DNA from: Comamonas piscis | GTDB taxonomy: Bacteria; Pseudomonadota; Gammaproteobacteria; Burkholderiales; Burkholderiaceae_C | Assembly (NCBI RefSeq): GCF_014109725.1 | Contig: NZ_CP058554.1 | Coordinates: 2,728,001-2,792,000, forward strand | Reading direction: 5' to 3' | DNA length: 64,000 nt | Shown here: positions 17,973 through 27,936 of the stretch, one piece after another | Layout of the letters: each line of letters starts with the position of its first letter | Numbering within the stretch: the stretch's first letter is position 1 | Translations under genes and position numbers: made by a program | Notes under the pieces: generated by a model | The model's database searches: none | What the model was told of the DNA's origin: nothing | Seen by the model: the letters and a program-made list of their open reading frames with translations, nothing else

Positions 17973-18749
17973 CTACTTGAGGCTGCCGGAGAGGAAGCGC
18001 GCCAGACGTTCGCTCTTGGGGTTGGCCAGCACCTCGCGTGGCGGGCCCTGCTCTTCAATCAGGCCTTGGTGCAGGAAGATCACATGGTTGGACACCTCAC
18101 GGGCAAAGCCCATTTCATGGGTGACCACCAGCATGGTGCGGCCTTCTTGCGCCAGCACCTGCATCACGCGCAGCACTTCGCCGACCAGCTCGGGGTCGAG
18201 GGCGGAGGTGGGCTCGTCAAACAGCATCACCTCGGGCTCGACCGCCAGCGCACGGGCAATGGCCACGCGCTGCTGTTGGCCGCCGCTCATGTGGTTGGGG
18301 TAGCTGTCTTCCTTGTTCTCCAGGCCCACCAGCTTGAGGTATTTGCGGGCGCGGGCGACGGCCTCGTCCTTGCTGATGCCCAGCACATGCACCGGCACTT
18401 CAATGATGTTCTGCAGCACGGTCATATGCGCCCAGAGGTTGAAGTGCTGGAACACCATGGCCAGCATGCTGCGCAGGCGTTGGAGCTGCTTGGGATCCAC
18501 CGCATCCAGCGCGCCATTGCGGCCCGCGCGCAGCTGCAGCGCTTCGCCAGCGACGATGATCTGGCCTTGCTGCGGTTGCTCCAGCAGGTTGATGCAGCGC
18601 AGAAAGGTGCTCTTGCCCGAGCCGGAGCTGCCGATGATGCTGATCACGTCGCCAGCGCAGGCATTAAGCGAGACGCCCTTGAGCACCTGGTTGCTGCCAT
18701 AGCTCTTGTGGATGTCCAGCGCCTGCAGTTTGTAGTTGGATGCGTTCAT
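17973..18749 (-). CDS. hisP: Basic amino acid ABC transporter, ATP-binding protein (HisP type)
   Basis: The cytoplasmic ATPase of a histidine/lysine-arginine-ornithine importer, 258 residues. Walker A is [13 protein letters not shown], the Q loop is in MVFQHFNLW, the signature is [15 protein letters not shown], Walker B is [12 protein letters not shown], and the H loop is in VVTHEMGFA. The start at 18749 gives [11 protein letters not shown]; an open frame upstream overlaps the permease. It is the last gene of a four-gene leftward set (binding protein, two permeases, ATPase). The insert around [14 protein letters not shown] is a HisP-like trait. Confidence 0.93.
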   Translation of the reverse strand: MNASNYKLQALDIHKSYGSNQVLKGVSLNACAGDVISIIGSSGSGKSTFLRCINLLEQPQQGQIIVAGEALQLRAGRNGALDAVDPKQLQRLRSMLAMVFQHFNLWAHMTVLQNIIEVPVHVLGISKDEAVARARKYLKLVGLENKEDSYPNHMSGGQQQRVAIARALAVEPEVMLFDEPTSALDPELVGEVLRVMQVLAQEGRTMLVVTHEMGFAREVSNHVIFLHQGLIEEQGPPREVLANPKSERLARFLSGSLK

Positions 18750-18768
18750 ATCTCGATGCTCGAATGTC

Positions 18769-19482
18769 TTAGGCCTTGCGCGGGGCCAGATAGCCCAGGA
18801 AGCGGCGCTCGGCGAGGCGGAAGATGCCAATCAGGATAAAGGTGATGCAGAGGTAGATCACCGCTGCCGCGATATAGGCTTCAAACGGCAGGTAGTAGTC
18901 GGAGTACACGCGGCTGGCGGCGCCGGTCAGGTCGACCAACGACGGCACGATGGACGCCAGGCTGGTCGAGTGCAGCATCATCACCACCTCGTTGCTGTAG
19001 GCGGGCAGGGTGCGGCGGATGGCGCTGGGCAGCACAATGCGGCGCATCAGCTGCCAGCGGCTCATGCCCATGGAGCGCGCGGCTTCTACCTCGCCCTTGT
19101 AGGTTTCGCGGATGGAGCCGGCCAGCATCTCGGCCGTGTAGGCGGCGGTGTTCAGCGTGAAGGCCAGGAAAGCGCAGAAGAACGGCTCTTTGAAATGGGT
19201 CCAAGGCCAGACGGTGTCCCAGCGGGCCTGCACCCATTCGAGCTGCGAGAAGCCGTAGTAGATCAGGTAGACCTGAATCAGCAGCGGCGTGCCGCGCATG
19301 AAATAGGTGAAGGCACCCACGGTTTTGCGCAGCAGCCAGGAGCGGCTGACCAGCGCCAGCGCGCCCAGCAGGGCCAGCACGGCGCCAATGGCCAGGCTGG
19401 ACAGCAGCAGCTTGAGGGTGGTGACCAGGCCTTCGCCGTACAGCGCAATGGTGTCCGGCTGAAAAATGACTTCCCAGTTCAT
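18769..19482 (-). CDS. hisM: Amino acid ABC permease (HisM type)
   Basis: An inner-membrane permease of 237 residues with about five membrane segments. The EAA loop is [20 protein letters not shown]. The start at 19482 gives [12 protein letters not shown] and overlaps the stop of the HisQ-type gene by four bases (ATGA), a sign of coupled translation. It pairs with HisQ to form the channel. Confidence 0.92.
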   Translation of the reverse strand: MNWEVIFQPDTIALYGEGLVTTLKLLLSSLAIGAVLALLGALALVSRSWLLRKTVGAFTYFMRGTPLLIQVYLIYYGFSQLEWVQARWDTVWPWTHFKEPFFCAFLAFTLNTAAYTAEMLAGSIRETYKGEVEAARSMGMSRWQLMRRIVLPSAIRRTLPAYSNEVVMMLHSTSLASIVPSLVDLTGAASRVYSDYYLPFEAYIAAAVIYLCITFILIGIFRLAERRFLGYLAPRKA

Positions 19483-20165
19483 AGCTGCACCTTTTCGGTT
19501 CCCAGGCTGTAGCGGGCATTGAGGCGGCCCAGCGCCCACAACGATACCGATGTGTAGACCAGGTAGAGCGCAGCGGTGAACAGGAAGAAGATGAAGGGCT
19601 CGCGCGCCGCGGCGCTGGCCTGCTTGGCCAGGTAGGTCATGTCTTGCAGACCGATCAGGCTGACCAGCGCGGTGGCCTTGATCAGCACCAACCAGTTATT
19701 GGTAAAGCCGGGCAGCGCATAGCGCACCATTTGCGGCAGGGTGATGCGGAAAAAGGTTTTGAACGGACCCATGCCAAAGGCCCAGGCCGCTTCCATCTGG
19801 CCCTTGGGAATGGCCAGGATCGCGCCTCGGAAGGTTTCGGTCATGTAGGCGCCGTAGATAAAGCCGATGGTGAAGGAGCCGGCGACAAAGGGGTTGAGGT
19901 CGACCGAGCTTTGGCTGCCCATCTTCTCCAGCAGGGTATTGAGGCCGATGGCGCCGCCGTAAAAGATCAACAGCATCATCACCAGCTCGGGGATGCCGCG
20001 CACGATGGAGGTGTAAACCGTTGCCAGCACCACCAGCGGGCGGCGGCCCGAGAGCTTGGCGCTGGCGCCCAGCAGCCCCAGCACCGTGGCAATGGCGGCC
20101 GATGCCAGCGAGACCGCTACTGTCAGCAGCGATCCCATCAGGATCGATTGAAAATAATCACTCAT
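19479..20165 (-). CDS. hisQ: Amino acid ABC permease (HisQ type)
   Basis: The second permease, 228 residues. The EAA loop is EAAWAFGMGPFKTFFRITLP, and the N-terminus MSDYFQSILMGSLLTVAVS has the usual first segment. It overlaps HisM by four bases. About 210 bases separate it from the binding-protein gene upstream, enough for an attenuating structure that keeps the binding protein more abundant. Confidence 0.92.
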   Translation of the reverse strand: MSDYFQSILMGSLLTVAVSLASAAIATVLGLLGASAKLSGRRPLVVLATVYTSIVRGIPELVMMLLIFYGGAIGLNTLLEKMGSQSSVDLNPFVAGSFTIGFIYGAYMTETFRGAILAIPKGQMEAAWAFGMGPFKTFFRITLPQMVRYALPGFTNNWLVLIKATALVSLIGLQDMTYLAKQASAAAREPFIFFLFTAALYLVYTSVSLWALGRLNARYSLGTEKVQL

Positions 20166-20373
20166 ATTGTTTGGCCTTAGGCGCTGGTATCGCGGTGTGC
20201 AATAGCGCTGGTGGATGGCCTGGTGGTTGCCTCTGAGGGCGCTTGCAAAGTGGGCACGGCACCATGGAATTGCGGCGCGTTCCAGTATGAAGACTCTGGT
20301 GCACCGCGCCGCTTGGTGTTAGCCCTGATCAAAAGCCTCGCCGCACCGGGAGTGCGGCAGGGCTCTGCACAGA

Positions 20374-21135
20374 TCAGTTGCCGTAGGGATCGAAGTCGAA
20401 GTACTTCTTCGCAATCGTGGCATAGGTGCCATTGCTGCGGATGGTCTTGATCGCTTCGTTGATCTGCTTTTTCAGATCGCCCTGGTTCTTGCGCATCGCA
20501 ATGCCGATGCCGTCACCGTAGTACTTGGTTTCGTACTGGTCCGGGCCCTTGTAGCCGTAGTCGGCACCTTCGGGCTTGCGCAGGAAGCCGCCATTGACTT
20601 CGACCTTGTCAGCCACGGTGCCATCGAGGCGGCCGGACTTCACATCCAGGTAGACCTGGTCCTGGGCTTCGTAAGGCACGATGGTCGCGCCAGCGGGCTT
20701 GAGCTCGCCCAGCGCCCACTTCTCTTGGGTGGAACCCTTGAGCACGCCAATCTTCAGGCCCTTGGTGGAAGCGGGGCCCTTGTACTCCACGCTCTTCTTC
20801 AGCACGACAGCGCTGGGGGTCTTGTAGTAACGGTCGCTGAAATCGACCACACGGCGGCGCTCGTCGGTCATCGACATAGAGCTGACGATCACGTCATATT
20901 TCTTGGCTTGCAGGCCGGGGATCATGCTGTCCCAGACCTGTTCGACAAACACGCACTTGCGCTTGATCTGCTCGCACACTGCCTTGGCAATGTCCACATC
21001 AAAGCCGGTGACTTCGCCTTGGGGCGTCTTGTAGGTAAACGGTTCGTAGGTCGGGTCGACGGCTACTTTCAGGTCTGCAGCAAATGCGGGGGCTGCGATA
21101 GCGGCCACTGCCAGTGCGATCAAGGTTTTACGCAT
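20374..21135 (-). CDS. Periplasmic lysine/arginine/ornithine- or histidine-binding protein
   Basis: The solute receptor of the importer, 253 residues. It has a clean signal peptide (MRKTLIALAVAAIAAPAFA) followed by LKVAVDPTYEPFTYKTPQGE, the family 3 start. The ligand-loop GFDVDIAKAVCEQIKRKC, with its paired cysteines around residues 55-63, is typical of HisJ/ArgT. The C-terminus ends KKYFDFDPYGN. The exact ligand among basic amino acids is not decided by sequence. Confidence 0.93.
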   Translation of the reverse strand: MRKTLIALAVAAIAAPAFAADLKVAVDPTYEPFTYKTPQGEVTGFDVDIAKAVCEQIKRKCVFVEQVWDSMIPGLQAKKYDVIVSSMSMTDERRRVVDFSDRYYKTPSAVVLKKSVEYKGPASTKGLKIGVLKGSTQEKWALGELKPAGATIVPYEAQDQVYLDVKSGRLDGTVADKVEVNGGFLRKPEGADYGYKGPDQYETKYYGDGIGIAMRKNQGDLKKQINEAIKTIRSNGTYATIAKKYFDFDPYGN

Positions 21136-21434
21136 AGTGAATCCTCGGATCCTAATGTTGATAAGGTGGCTAGCATGCTAGTGCTTTTGCTGCCTGCCGT
21201 CGGGGTCTCAAAACGGCTTGTGGCGACCCGGCGACAGCTCTTGGCGCTGCCTAAAGCAAAGCGGCGAGCTTGTGCGCATTATCACCAGCCTAAACGGCTG
21301 GTTGGCGCAAAAATCGACGTTGAACCGTCAATTTTTACGCCCTATCCAGGGAAACACTAATAAGTATTGGTTGTGACAGACGTTTCGATCATCTATTTTG
21401 TCGAAACGTTTGTGTGGACGACGTATACAGGTGC
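21136..21434. other. Non-coding stretch upstream of the ABC operon
   Basis: About 300 bases with no supported gene. It must hold the promoter of the leftward amino acid transporter. It is richer in A/T near 21290-21420, with TTTCGATCATCTATTTTGTCG near 21384-21408 carrying short inverted halves (TCGA/TCGAAA). No known operator could be assigned. Confidence 0.5.
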
Positions 21435-21914
21435 TTACTTCTTCCAGTAGCCAGGGCGGATCAGCAGGCTGTGCACGCGGTAGGGCGCTTTTTCCTCAAT
21501 GCCGATGTCCATGGGCACATAGGCCTTGTCGCATTGCAGCAGGTAGCTGGTGATGTACGGGGTGGGGCTGGTCATCTGGGCGCCCACCTTGCAGCTGCCC
21601 ACGCTTTGGCGCACATCATTGAAGACTTGCTTCATCTGGTCAGCGGTGACTTGCTTGTTGAAGTCTTCGGTAAACGCTTTGGAATCTGGCAGCGCGGCCT
21701 TGCCGTCAAATGCCGCCAACAGCGCTTGGAAGCGCTGGGCCAGTGCCTTTTCTGCAGCGGGGTTGGGGGCGGGGGCCTGCGGCGCTGCCTCTGCGGCGGG
21801 TGCAGCCGTAGGAGCAGGTGCAGTTGGGGCTTCCGGCGTGCTTTGGGCCTGGGCGGCCATGGCCGCGCAAGCGAGTGCGGTAGACAACAGGGCGTGGCGA
21901 GACAGACGATTCAT
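21435..21914 (-). CDS. Small secreted protein of unknown function
   Basis: About 159 residues with a signal peptide (MNRLSRHALLSTALACAAMAAQAQ). A linker of about 35 residues is almost entirely Ala/Pro/Glu/Thr, and the C-terminal domain ([20 protein letters not shown] onward) has two cysteines (GSCKVGAQ and LLQCDKAY) that could form a disulfide. The start at 21914 gives the signal peptide; the frame is open a little further. I do not recognise the C-terminal domain. It is probably periplasmic. Confidence 0.75.
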   Translation of the reverse strand: MNRLSRHALLSTALACAAMAAQAQSTPEAPTAPAPTAAPAAEAAPQAPAPNPAAEKALAQRFQALLAAFDGKAALPDSKAFTEDFNKQVTADQMKQVFNDVRQSVGSCKVGAQMTSPTPYITSYLLQCDKAYVPMDIGIEEKAPYRVHSLLIRPGYWKK

Positions 21915-22311
21915 GCGGTTTTCCTTGGTGTGGTGGTGCATCGGGCCATCCTAGGCGCTGTAGGCGCGCTGGTGGTAACACTTGGTGTGCGGATGCGGGG
22001 GATCAAAAGCGGCACGGCGACGGCGTATACCAGCATATATGCGCCATGCCAAAAACGACCTTGGTACAGGTGCCCGTACCAGCGCTCGGCGTATTTCTAG
22101 ACTGTGCAACACCAGCGAGATGGGCGAGGCCAGCCAAGGCCGTAAGAGGCTCTGAGAATTAGCCTACACAGTGCGTGCATGCAAAAGCCCCATGCAAACA
22201 TGCCAGTAGCGGTGCCGGATACCGCCGCTGGTCGGCTTTCCTGTTGGCGACCCGGTTTTGGTGGCATTGGCGCTATGGTGTCGCGCAATGCAATCGAATG
22301 AGGAGTGAGAG
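21915..22311. other. Intergenic stretch without gene
   Basis: About 400 bases between two divergent genes, so it holds both promoters. CATGCAAA is directly repeated near 22177-22202. A good ribosome site (GAGGAGTGAGAG) precedes the rightward gene. I see no RNA gene. Confidence 0.45.
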
Positions 22312-23856
22312 ATGAATGGCGCACACAGTCTGGTCAAGACTTTGCTGGCGGCAGGTGTGGATACCTGCTTTGCGAACCCTGGCACCAGCGAGATGCACTT
22401 TGTAGCAGCTTTGGACCAGATCCCCGGCATGCACTGCGTGCTGGGCCTGCAAGAGAACGTCGTGACCGGCATGGCCGATGGTTATTACCGCATCGCGCGC
22501 AAGCCGGCCTGCACCTTGCTGCATTGCGGCCCGGGCCTGGCTAACGGCCTGGCCAATTTGCACAATGCCCGGCGCGCGCGCAGCGGCATCGTCAATATCG
22601 TGGGCGACCAGGCCACCTACCACCGGCCCTACGATGCACCGCTGACGGCAGACACCGATGGGCTGGCGCGCACCGTATCCGGCTGGGTGCACACCAGCAC
22701 ACAGAGCGCGGAGCTGGGCCAGGATGCCGCGATGGCCGTGCGCGCGGCATCAACCTTTCCCGGGCAGGTTGCCAGCCTGATCTTGCCGGCCAATGTGTCC
22801 TGGGACGAGGGCGGTGTGGTGGCGCAAGCGCTGCCGGTGCCCGCGCCGCCTGCGGTGGATGGCCATGCGATTGACGAAGTGGCAAAGGTGCTGCGCCAAG
22901 CGGGTGGCAAGGCGCTGATCCTGCTGTCCGGCGCGGCAGTCTTTGCCCCGGCACAGGCGCTGGTGTGGCGGCTGGCGCAGGCCAGCGGCGCTGCCGTGTT
23001 GGCCGAGTATGGCGCATCGCACCTGCAGCGCGGCCAGGGCCGCATGGCGCTGGAGCGTGTGCCCTATGGCATGGAGGCCGCCATCAAAACCCTGGCCAAG
23101 TTTGAGCACATCATCCTGGTGGGCGCCAAGCCGCCAGTGGGCTTTTTTGCCTACCCCGGCCTGCCATCCACCCAGTACCCGGACAGCGCCCAGCTGCATG
23201 TGTTGACGCGCCCCGAGCAGGAGCCGCTGACCGCATTGCAGGCCCTGGTCGATGCCCTGCAGGCACCGCAGGCCGCCATCCCCGATGCGGGCCCCCGGCC
23301 CGAAGGGGCCACCGGCGCGCCCACGCCTGAGGGCCTGGCCCGCACCGTGGCGGCGCTGATGCCCGAGGGCGCCATCGTCTCAGACGAAAGCATCTCTTAT
23401 GGCCGGGGTTTTTACCCGCACACCCATGCTGCACCAGCGCATGACTGGCTGCACCTGGCGGGCGGCGCGATTGGCGATGGCATGCCGGTAGCAACGGGCG
23501 CGGCCATTGGCGCGGGCAAGCAGCGCCGCGTGATCAACCTGCAGGCCGATGGCTCTGCGATGTACTCGCTGCAATCGCTGTGGACGCAGGCGCGCGAGCA
23601 GCTGCCTGTCACCACCATCGTGCTGAACAACAGCCGCTACAACATCCTCATTGGCGAGTACAAGGGCGTGGGCGCCACGCCGGGTGCCACTGCCATGCAG
23701 ATGCTGGACCTGGGCAACCCCTCCATCGACTGGGTAAAGCTGGCGGGCGGCATGGGCGTGGAGGCTGAACGCGCCACCAGCATGGAGGAATGCGCCAGGC
23801 TGATGCAGGCCAGCTTTGCACAACCCGGGCCATTTTTGATTGAACTGATAATTTAA
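22312..23856 (+). CDS. ThDP-dependent enzyme, acetolactate synthase/benzoylformate decarboxylase-like
   Basis: A 514-residue thiamine diphosphate enzyme with the three-domain PYR-central-PP layout. The catalytic glutamate is in LGLQENVVTGMADGYYR. The PP domain carries the ThDP motif, here LQADGSAMYSLQSLW ending VLNN (ADGS in place of the usual GDGS). The N-terminus VKTLLAAGVDTCFANPGTSE is typical of acetolactate synthase large-subunit-like decarboxylases that lack a regulatory subunit. The substrate is unknown, and no ilvH partner is adjacent. The start follows GAGGAG at good spacing. Confidence 0.88.
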   Translation: MNGAHSLVKTLLAAGVDTCFANPGTSEMHFVAALDQIPGMHCVLGLQENVVTGMADGYYRIARKPACTLLHCGPGLANGLANLHNARRARSGIVNIVGDQATYHRPYDAPLTADTDGLARTVSGWVHTSTQSAELGQDAAMAVRAASTFPGQVASLILPANVSWDEGGVVAQALPVPAPPAVDGHAIDEVAKVLRQAGGKALILLSGAAVFAPAQALVWRLAQASGAAVLAEYGASHLQRGQGRMALERVPYGMEAAIKTLAKFEHIILVGAKPPVGFFAYPGLPSTQYPDSAQLHVLTRPEQEPLTALQALVDALQAPQAAIPDAGPRPEGATGAPTPEGLARTVAALMPEGAIVSDESISYGRGFYPHTHAAPAHDWLHLAGGAIGDGMPVATGAAIGAGKQRRVINLQADGSAMYSLQSLWTQAREQLPVTTIVLNNSRYNILIGEYKGVGATPGATAMQMLDLGNPSIDWVKLAGGMGVEAERATSMEECARLMQASFAQPGPFLIELII

Positions 23857-23905
23857 TAAATTCTGAAAGTTCAGGTTTGGAAGTCACCTACACTGCTGCC
23901 TGACC

Positions 23906-24334
23906 ATGCTCCAACGCCTGCGCAGCCGCCCCCGCTTTTCCGCCGTTATCACGGCGGTTTTTGCGTTGCTGTTGCTGGTGGCATCGTTGGCGGGTGTGCA
24001 GGTGCGTGTGCTGGCGCAGCCCATGGCCGCCGTGCTGGCGGCCGATATCTGCAGCGTCAATGCACCGGTGCAGGATGTGGCACGGGTCCATGCCGATCAT
24101 TCGATTGCCGATGATCTTTTGCCTGAGGGCCGTGATAGCCATTCCGACCACGCGGCTCACGGAGCGGACTGCGTGCTGTGTATCGCGATGGCGCTGCCGC
24201 TGGCATTTGCTGCCGATGTGCACAGGCCGGCTGCCCCTGCTTTCCACCAGCAGTGGCAGGCCCAGGCAGCGCATAGCCCGCTAGCGCCGGGCGCACCCTT
24301 GCCCGCGCGCGGGCCACCTCTCATCTTTGTCTAA
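23906..24334 (+). CDS. DUF2946 protein, copper-associated
   Basis: A 142-residue protein with one N-terminal membrane or signal segment (VITAVFALLLLVASLAGVQV). A His/Asp/Cys-rich middle (HADHSIADD, HSDHAAHGADCVLCIAMALP) matches the DUF2946 pattern with a CxxC. DUF2946 genes commonly sit beside copper receptors, and here it precedes one by about 220 bases in the same direction. Metal binding or handling is inferred from the His and Cys clusters. The cellular role of the family is not established. Confidence 0.8.
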   Translation: MLQRLRSRPRFSAVITAVFALLLLVASLAGVQVRVLAQPMAAVLAADICSVNAPVQDVARVHADHSIADDLLPEGRDSHSDHAAHGADCVLCIAMALPLAFAADVHRPAAPAFHQQWQAQAAHSPLAPGAPLPARGPPLIFV

Positions 24335-24553
24335 ATGTTGATGCCGCAGTGATGCTGCAGCTGCTCCCTGTGCCATTGCGCACAGGGCAGCGCTGCATCG
24401 CCTGTGGCCCCATCGGCCTCGTCGTTATGCGTTTCGTGCCTGCTTTGGCCGCTTGAGTTGCGGACCAAGTGGGCAGCGGCATGGCTACGTGTGCCCGCTC
24501 CACACATTTATGCAAGCCGCTGCGCACTGCAGCGCTTGCTGCGAGAGACATCC

Positions 24554-26728
24554 ATGACTTCTATCCTTTTTGCGGCAGCGCCTGGCCTGCGCCTGCCAGC
24601 CCCGCCGCGCCTGTGGCCCCAGCGACCGCAGATGGCCTTCTCCGTCCTGGTCTTGGCAATGACATCCGCTGGAGCACAAGCTTCGGCCGCCCTGGATACT
24701 GCTGCGGCCAGCGCACCAGAAATCAGCCTGCAAGAAACGGTGGTGACGGCCGTACACGAGCATTCCCCGCTGCAAGTGGTAGCCGATCCCAAGCAGCCGC
24801 GCCAACCGGTGCCGGCCAGCGATGCCGCCGACTACCTTAAAAGCATTCCGGGCTTCTCTGCGATCCGCAGTGGCGGCTCCAACAGCGACCCGGTGTTCCG
24901 CGGCCAGTTTGGCTCGCGCCTGCCGATATTGACCAATGGCCAAACCTTGCTGGGCGCTTGCCCGGCGCGCATGGATTCGCCCAGCTCCTATATCTCGCCG
25001 GAGACCTACGATGTGCTGACGGTGGTCAAGGGCCCGCAGACGGTGATCTGGGGGCCAGGGGCATCGGCCGGTGTGGTGCGCTTTGACCGCGAACGGCCCG
25101 CATTGGGCAGCGGCCAGGTGCGCCTGTCTGCCAGCCTGCAAGGTGGCACAGCGGCGCGCAGCGACCAGAACATCGACCTGCTGGCCGGCAATGCCGCGTA
25201 CTACGTTCGCCTTACTGCCAACCATTCGCAAAGCAAGGACTACCGCGACGGCGATGGCCAGCGCGTGCCTTCGCACTGGGACAAATGGAACACCGATGTG
25301 GCGATTGGCTGGACGCCCGATGCCAACACCTGGCTGGAGCTGAGCGCCGGCCAAGGCGATGGTGAGGCGCGCTATGGCGGCCGGGGCATGGACGGCACCC
25401 AGTTCAAGCGCGAAAGCTATGGCCTGCGGCTGGAGAAAAAGAACCTGAGCGAGGCCTTGACCAAGCTGGAAGCGCAGCTGTACTACAACCGCGCCGACCA
25501 TGTGATGGACAACTTCAGCCTGCGGCCTTTTGTGCCGGAGGGGGGCATGTCCATGCCGATGGCGGCCAATGTGCGGCGCACCACCACCGGCATGCGCGTG
25601 GCCACCACTTGGCAGCTAGGCCCGCACACCGAAGCGGTGCTGGGCGTGGATGCCATGGGCAGCCCGCACGACAGCCGATCAGGCACGGAGATGCAGCCCT
25701 ACCGCAACAAGCCCTGGGCGCGGGATGCGAAGTTCAGCAACCAGGGTCTGTTTGCGCAGGCCACGCAGCACCTGGGCAGCGAGGACAAACTGGTGGCCGG
25801 CCTGCGGCTGGACCGGGCACAGGCCTGGCGCTACCCCAGCGACAGCGGCATGGGCGGCATGGATGGTATGGGCGATATGGGCACGATGGGGGGCATGCAG
25901 GCCATGGCCGGCATGGAGGGCAGCATGGCCGCCACCGCTAGCAACCACCGCAAACGCAGCGCCATGCCCAGTGGCTTTCTGCGTTGGGAGCGCGCCCGCG
26001 CCGATGGCAGCACGCTCTATGCCGGTATTGGCCATGTGCAGCGCTTTCCGGATTACTGGGAGCTGATATCGCCCAGCAACAGCGCCGCAGACCAGGGTGA
26101 TGCCTTCAACCGCCTGCGGCCGGAGAAGACCACGCAGCTTGATGTGGGCGCCAGCTGGAAGGGCGCGGACTGGCTGCTCTGGACCTCCGCCTATGTCGGC
26201 CAGGTGCAGGACTATCTGCTGTTTGACTATGCCGGCATGGCCTCCAATGTGCGCAATGTGCAGGCGCGCACCGCTGGCGCCGAGCTGGGTGGCAGCTACC
26301 AGCTGAGCCCCAGCCTGACCGCCCAGGCCACCCTGGCCTACAGCTGGGCCCGCAACCGCAGCGATGGCAAGCCCTTGCCGCAGCTGCCACCACTGGAGGC
26401 CAAGCTGGGCCTGGATTACCGACAAGGGCCCTGGAGTGCCGGCGCGCTGTGGCGCTTGGTTGCTGCCCAGCACCGCTATGCCATTGGTCAGGGCAATGTT
26501 GTGGGCCAGGATCTGGGGCCGAGCGCCGGGTTTGGGGTGCTGTCGCTCAATGCCGGCTACAAGATCAGCGAGCAGCTGCGCCTGACTGCCGGTATCGACA
26601 ATGTCTTTAACAAGACCTATGCCGAGCACCTGAACCTGGCCGGCAACGCGGGCTTTGGCTTCCCCGGCGGCGTGCGCATCAACGAGCCAGGGCGCACTCT
26701 GTGGCTGCGAGGGGATATGAAGTTCTGA
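24554..26728 (+). CDS. TonB-dependent copper receptor (OprC/NosA type)
   Basis: An outer-membrane receptor of 724 residues. The plug includes ADYLKSIPGFSAIRSGGSNS, GQTLLGACPARMDSPSSYIS and VLTVVKGPQTVIWGPGAS, which are signatures of the TonB copper receptor family (OprC, NosA). A loop near residues 435-460 is strikingly Met/Gly-rich (SGMGGMDGMGDMGTMGGM and continuing), a likely Cu(I)/Cu(II)-binding site. A second Met cluster is GGMSMPMAA. The barrel ends in Phe. The ATG at 24554 is preceded by GAGAGACATCC; the frame is open upstream, but the signal sequence begins here. Confidence 0.92.
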   Translation: MTSILFAAAPGLRLPAPPRLWPQRPQMAFSVLVLAMTSAGAQASAALDTAAASAPEISLQETVVTAVHEHSPLQVVADPKQPRQPVPASDAADYLKSIPGFSAIRSGGSNSDPVFRGQFGSRLPILTNGQTLLGACPARMDSPSSYISPETYDVLTVVKGPQTVIWGPGASAGVVRFDRERPALGSGQVRLSASLQGGTAARSDQNIDLLAGNAAYYVRLTANHSQSKDYRDGDGQRVPSHWDKWNTDVAIGWTPDANTWLELSAGQGDGEARYGGRGMDGTQFKRESYGLRLEKKNLSEALTKLEAQLYYNRADHVMDNFSLRPFVPEGGMSMPMAANVRRTTTGMRVATTWQLGPHTEAVLGVDAMGSPHDSRSGTEMQPYRNKPWARDAKFSNQGLFAQATQHLGSEDKLVAGLRLDRAQAWRYPSDSGMGGMDGMGDMGTMGGMQAMAGMEGSMAATASNHRKRSAMPSGFLRWERARADGSTLYAGIGHVQRFPDYWELISPSNSAADQGDAFNRLRPEKTTQLDVGASWKGADWLLWTSAYVGQVQDYLLFDYAGMASNVRNVQARTAGAELGGSYQLSPSLTAQATLAYSWARNRSDGKPLPQLPPLEAKLGLDYRQGPWSAGALWRLVAAQHRYAIGQGNVVGQDLGPSAGFGVLSLNAGYKISEQLRLTAGIDNVFNKTYAEHLNLAGNAGFGFPGGVRINEPGRTLWLRGDMKF

Positions 26729-26785
26729 TGCGGGCCAGCGCCCCTGCCGGGCAGGATCCGGTGGCGGCGCTGCGGCTTCGAGTTC

Positions 26786-27256
26786 TTACAGCGGGACGCG
26801 CAGAAAAAGCACAATCACCGTGCCCAGCGCCAGGTTCAGTGCGACGAGCTGGCGAATCTGGCCCAGGGCCTTGCCGCCGGCCGGCCAGTCTTTGGCATTG
26901 ACGGCCTTGTCCAGCCGCTTGAACAGCGCAAAACGGATGTGGCCAAAGACGGCCATCATCGCCAGGCCCAGCACGGCCATCACCATCCAGGAGACGGGCA
27001 TGCTGAACTTGGCCCCCGCCTGCGCGGCCATCTTATGGACCAGGCCCATCATGCCGATGCCCGACAGCAGCACGGCGGCGATGATCACCATCACCACTGC
27101 AAAAAAGCGCTGAAGCACATCGCGCATCAGCATCAGCCGCTGCGGTGGCTCCAGCTGTTGCAGGGCGGGGCGCAGAAAGAAATGGGCAAAGGCCATGCCG
27201 CCGAGCCAGACGATGATGGACAGCAGATGGACGGTTTTGAGAATGATGTAGAGCAT
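26786..27256 (-). CDS. CopD-like integral membrane protein
   Basis: A 156-residue protein with four hydrophobic segments. The first, ILKTVHLLSIIVWLGGMAF, has the histidine and WLGG motif of the CopD/DUF4149 membrane domain. It is convergent with the copper receptor. CopD proteins import or handle copper across the inner membrane, but short homologues are also linked to haem or have no known role. The start at 27256 was chosen because upstream codons read into a region without family similarity. Confidence 0.75.
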   Translation of the reverse strand: MLYIILKTVHLLSIIVWLGGMAFAHFFLRPALQQLEPPQRLMLMRDVLQRFFAVVMVIIAAVLLSGIGMMGLVHKMAAQAGAKFSMPVSWMVMAVLGLAMMAVFGHIRFALFKRLDKAVNAKDWPAGGKALGQIRQLVALNLALGTVIVLFLRVPL

Positions 27257-27321
27257 CGGGGGGCGCCGTTTTATGGTGTGGGGGTGCGCGTATGGTACGC
27301 GCCAATCCAGCCATGCTGGGC

Positions 27322-27819
27322 TTAGAAAATCCCCATGGCCAAACCCGCCGCCATCGCTTCGCCTAGTTCGCGGCAGCGCTGCAGATCGTCCGCGCCAATC
27401 TGCTTGGTCGCTGCAATGGCCTCGGGCGTTTGTGCATGGGTGCAGACAATCAGCGGCTCTGCGATGGGCTTGAGCCGCCACCCTGTCGCTATGCGGGCAA
27501 TCTGACGCGCCGCGTTGCTGCCATCGCTGCCGGCGCAGACAACGCTGGCATAGGGGCGGCCCTGAATGCGGTCGAGTGCTGGGTAGTAGCAGCGGTCAAA
27601 AAAGTCCTTCATCAGCCCGCTGATCGATGCCAGGTTTTCGGGGCAGACAAAGAGGTAGCCGCTGGCGGCCAATACGTCGGCCGGGCCGGCATCGGGTGCG
27701 CAGAGCAGGCGCACTTGCACACCCGGCTGGCTGGCGGCCGCCGCGCGCGCGGCCTCGGCCATCTGGCGGCTGCCGTCGGTATGGCTGTGGTACACGATCA
27801 GGAGTTGGGGGCTGTCCAT
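27322..27819 (-). CDS. Flavodoxin-like NAD(P)H reductase
   Basis: About 165 residues with a flavodoxin fold. The FMN phosphate loop is LIVYHSHTDGSRQMAEA, and later come the glycine/asparagine loop LFVCPENLASISGLMKDFFDR and the C-terminal AGSDGSNAARQI. The start is uncertain between 27819 and 27831; neither has a strong ribosome site. The partner and substrate are unknown. It diverges from the thioesterase gene. Confidence 0.8.
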   Translation of the reverse strand: MDSPQLLIVYHSHTDGSRQMAEAARAAAASQPGVQVRLLCAPDAGPADVLAASGYLFVCPENLASISGLMKDFFDRCYYPALDRIQGRPYASVVCAGSDGSNAARQIARIATGWRLKPIAEPLIVCTHAQTPEAIAATKQIGADDLQRCRELGEAMAAGLAMGIF

Positions 27820-27936
27820 GGCCGCCAGCATAGTGGCAAAGGCGGCTGTCATGTGCAGGACGCGGGGCCGCGCCATGGGCTGCGCTGCATGCTAGATTGC
27901 CCCATCACTACCAAACCATGGCTCCAAGGCACCACC

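Noticed and set aside
25860..25930. Gly-Met repeat in the copper receptor suspected to be an assembly or frameshift artefact
   Set aside because: The frame continues unbroken into a normal barrel, and a Met-rich copper loop makes sense for this family.
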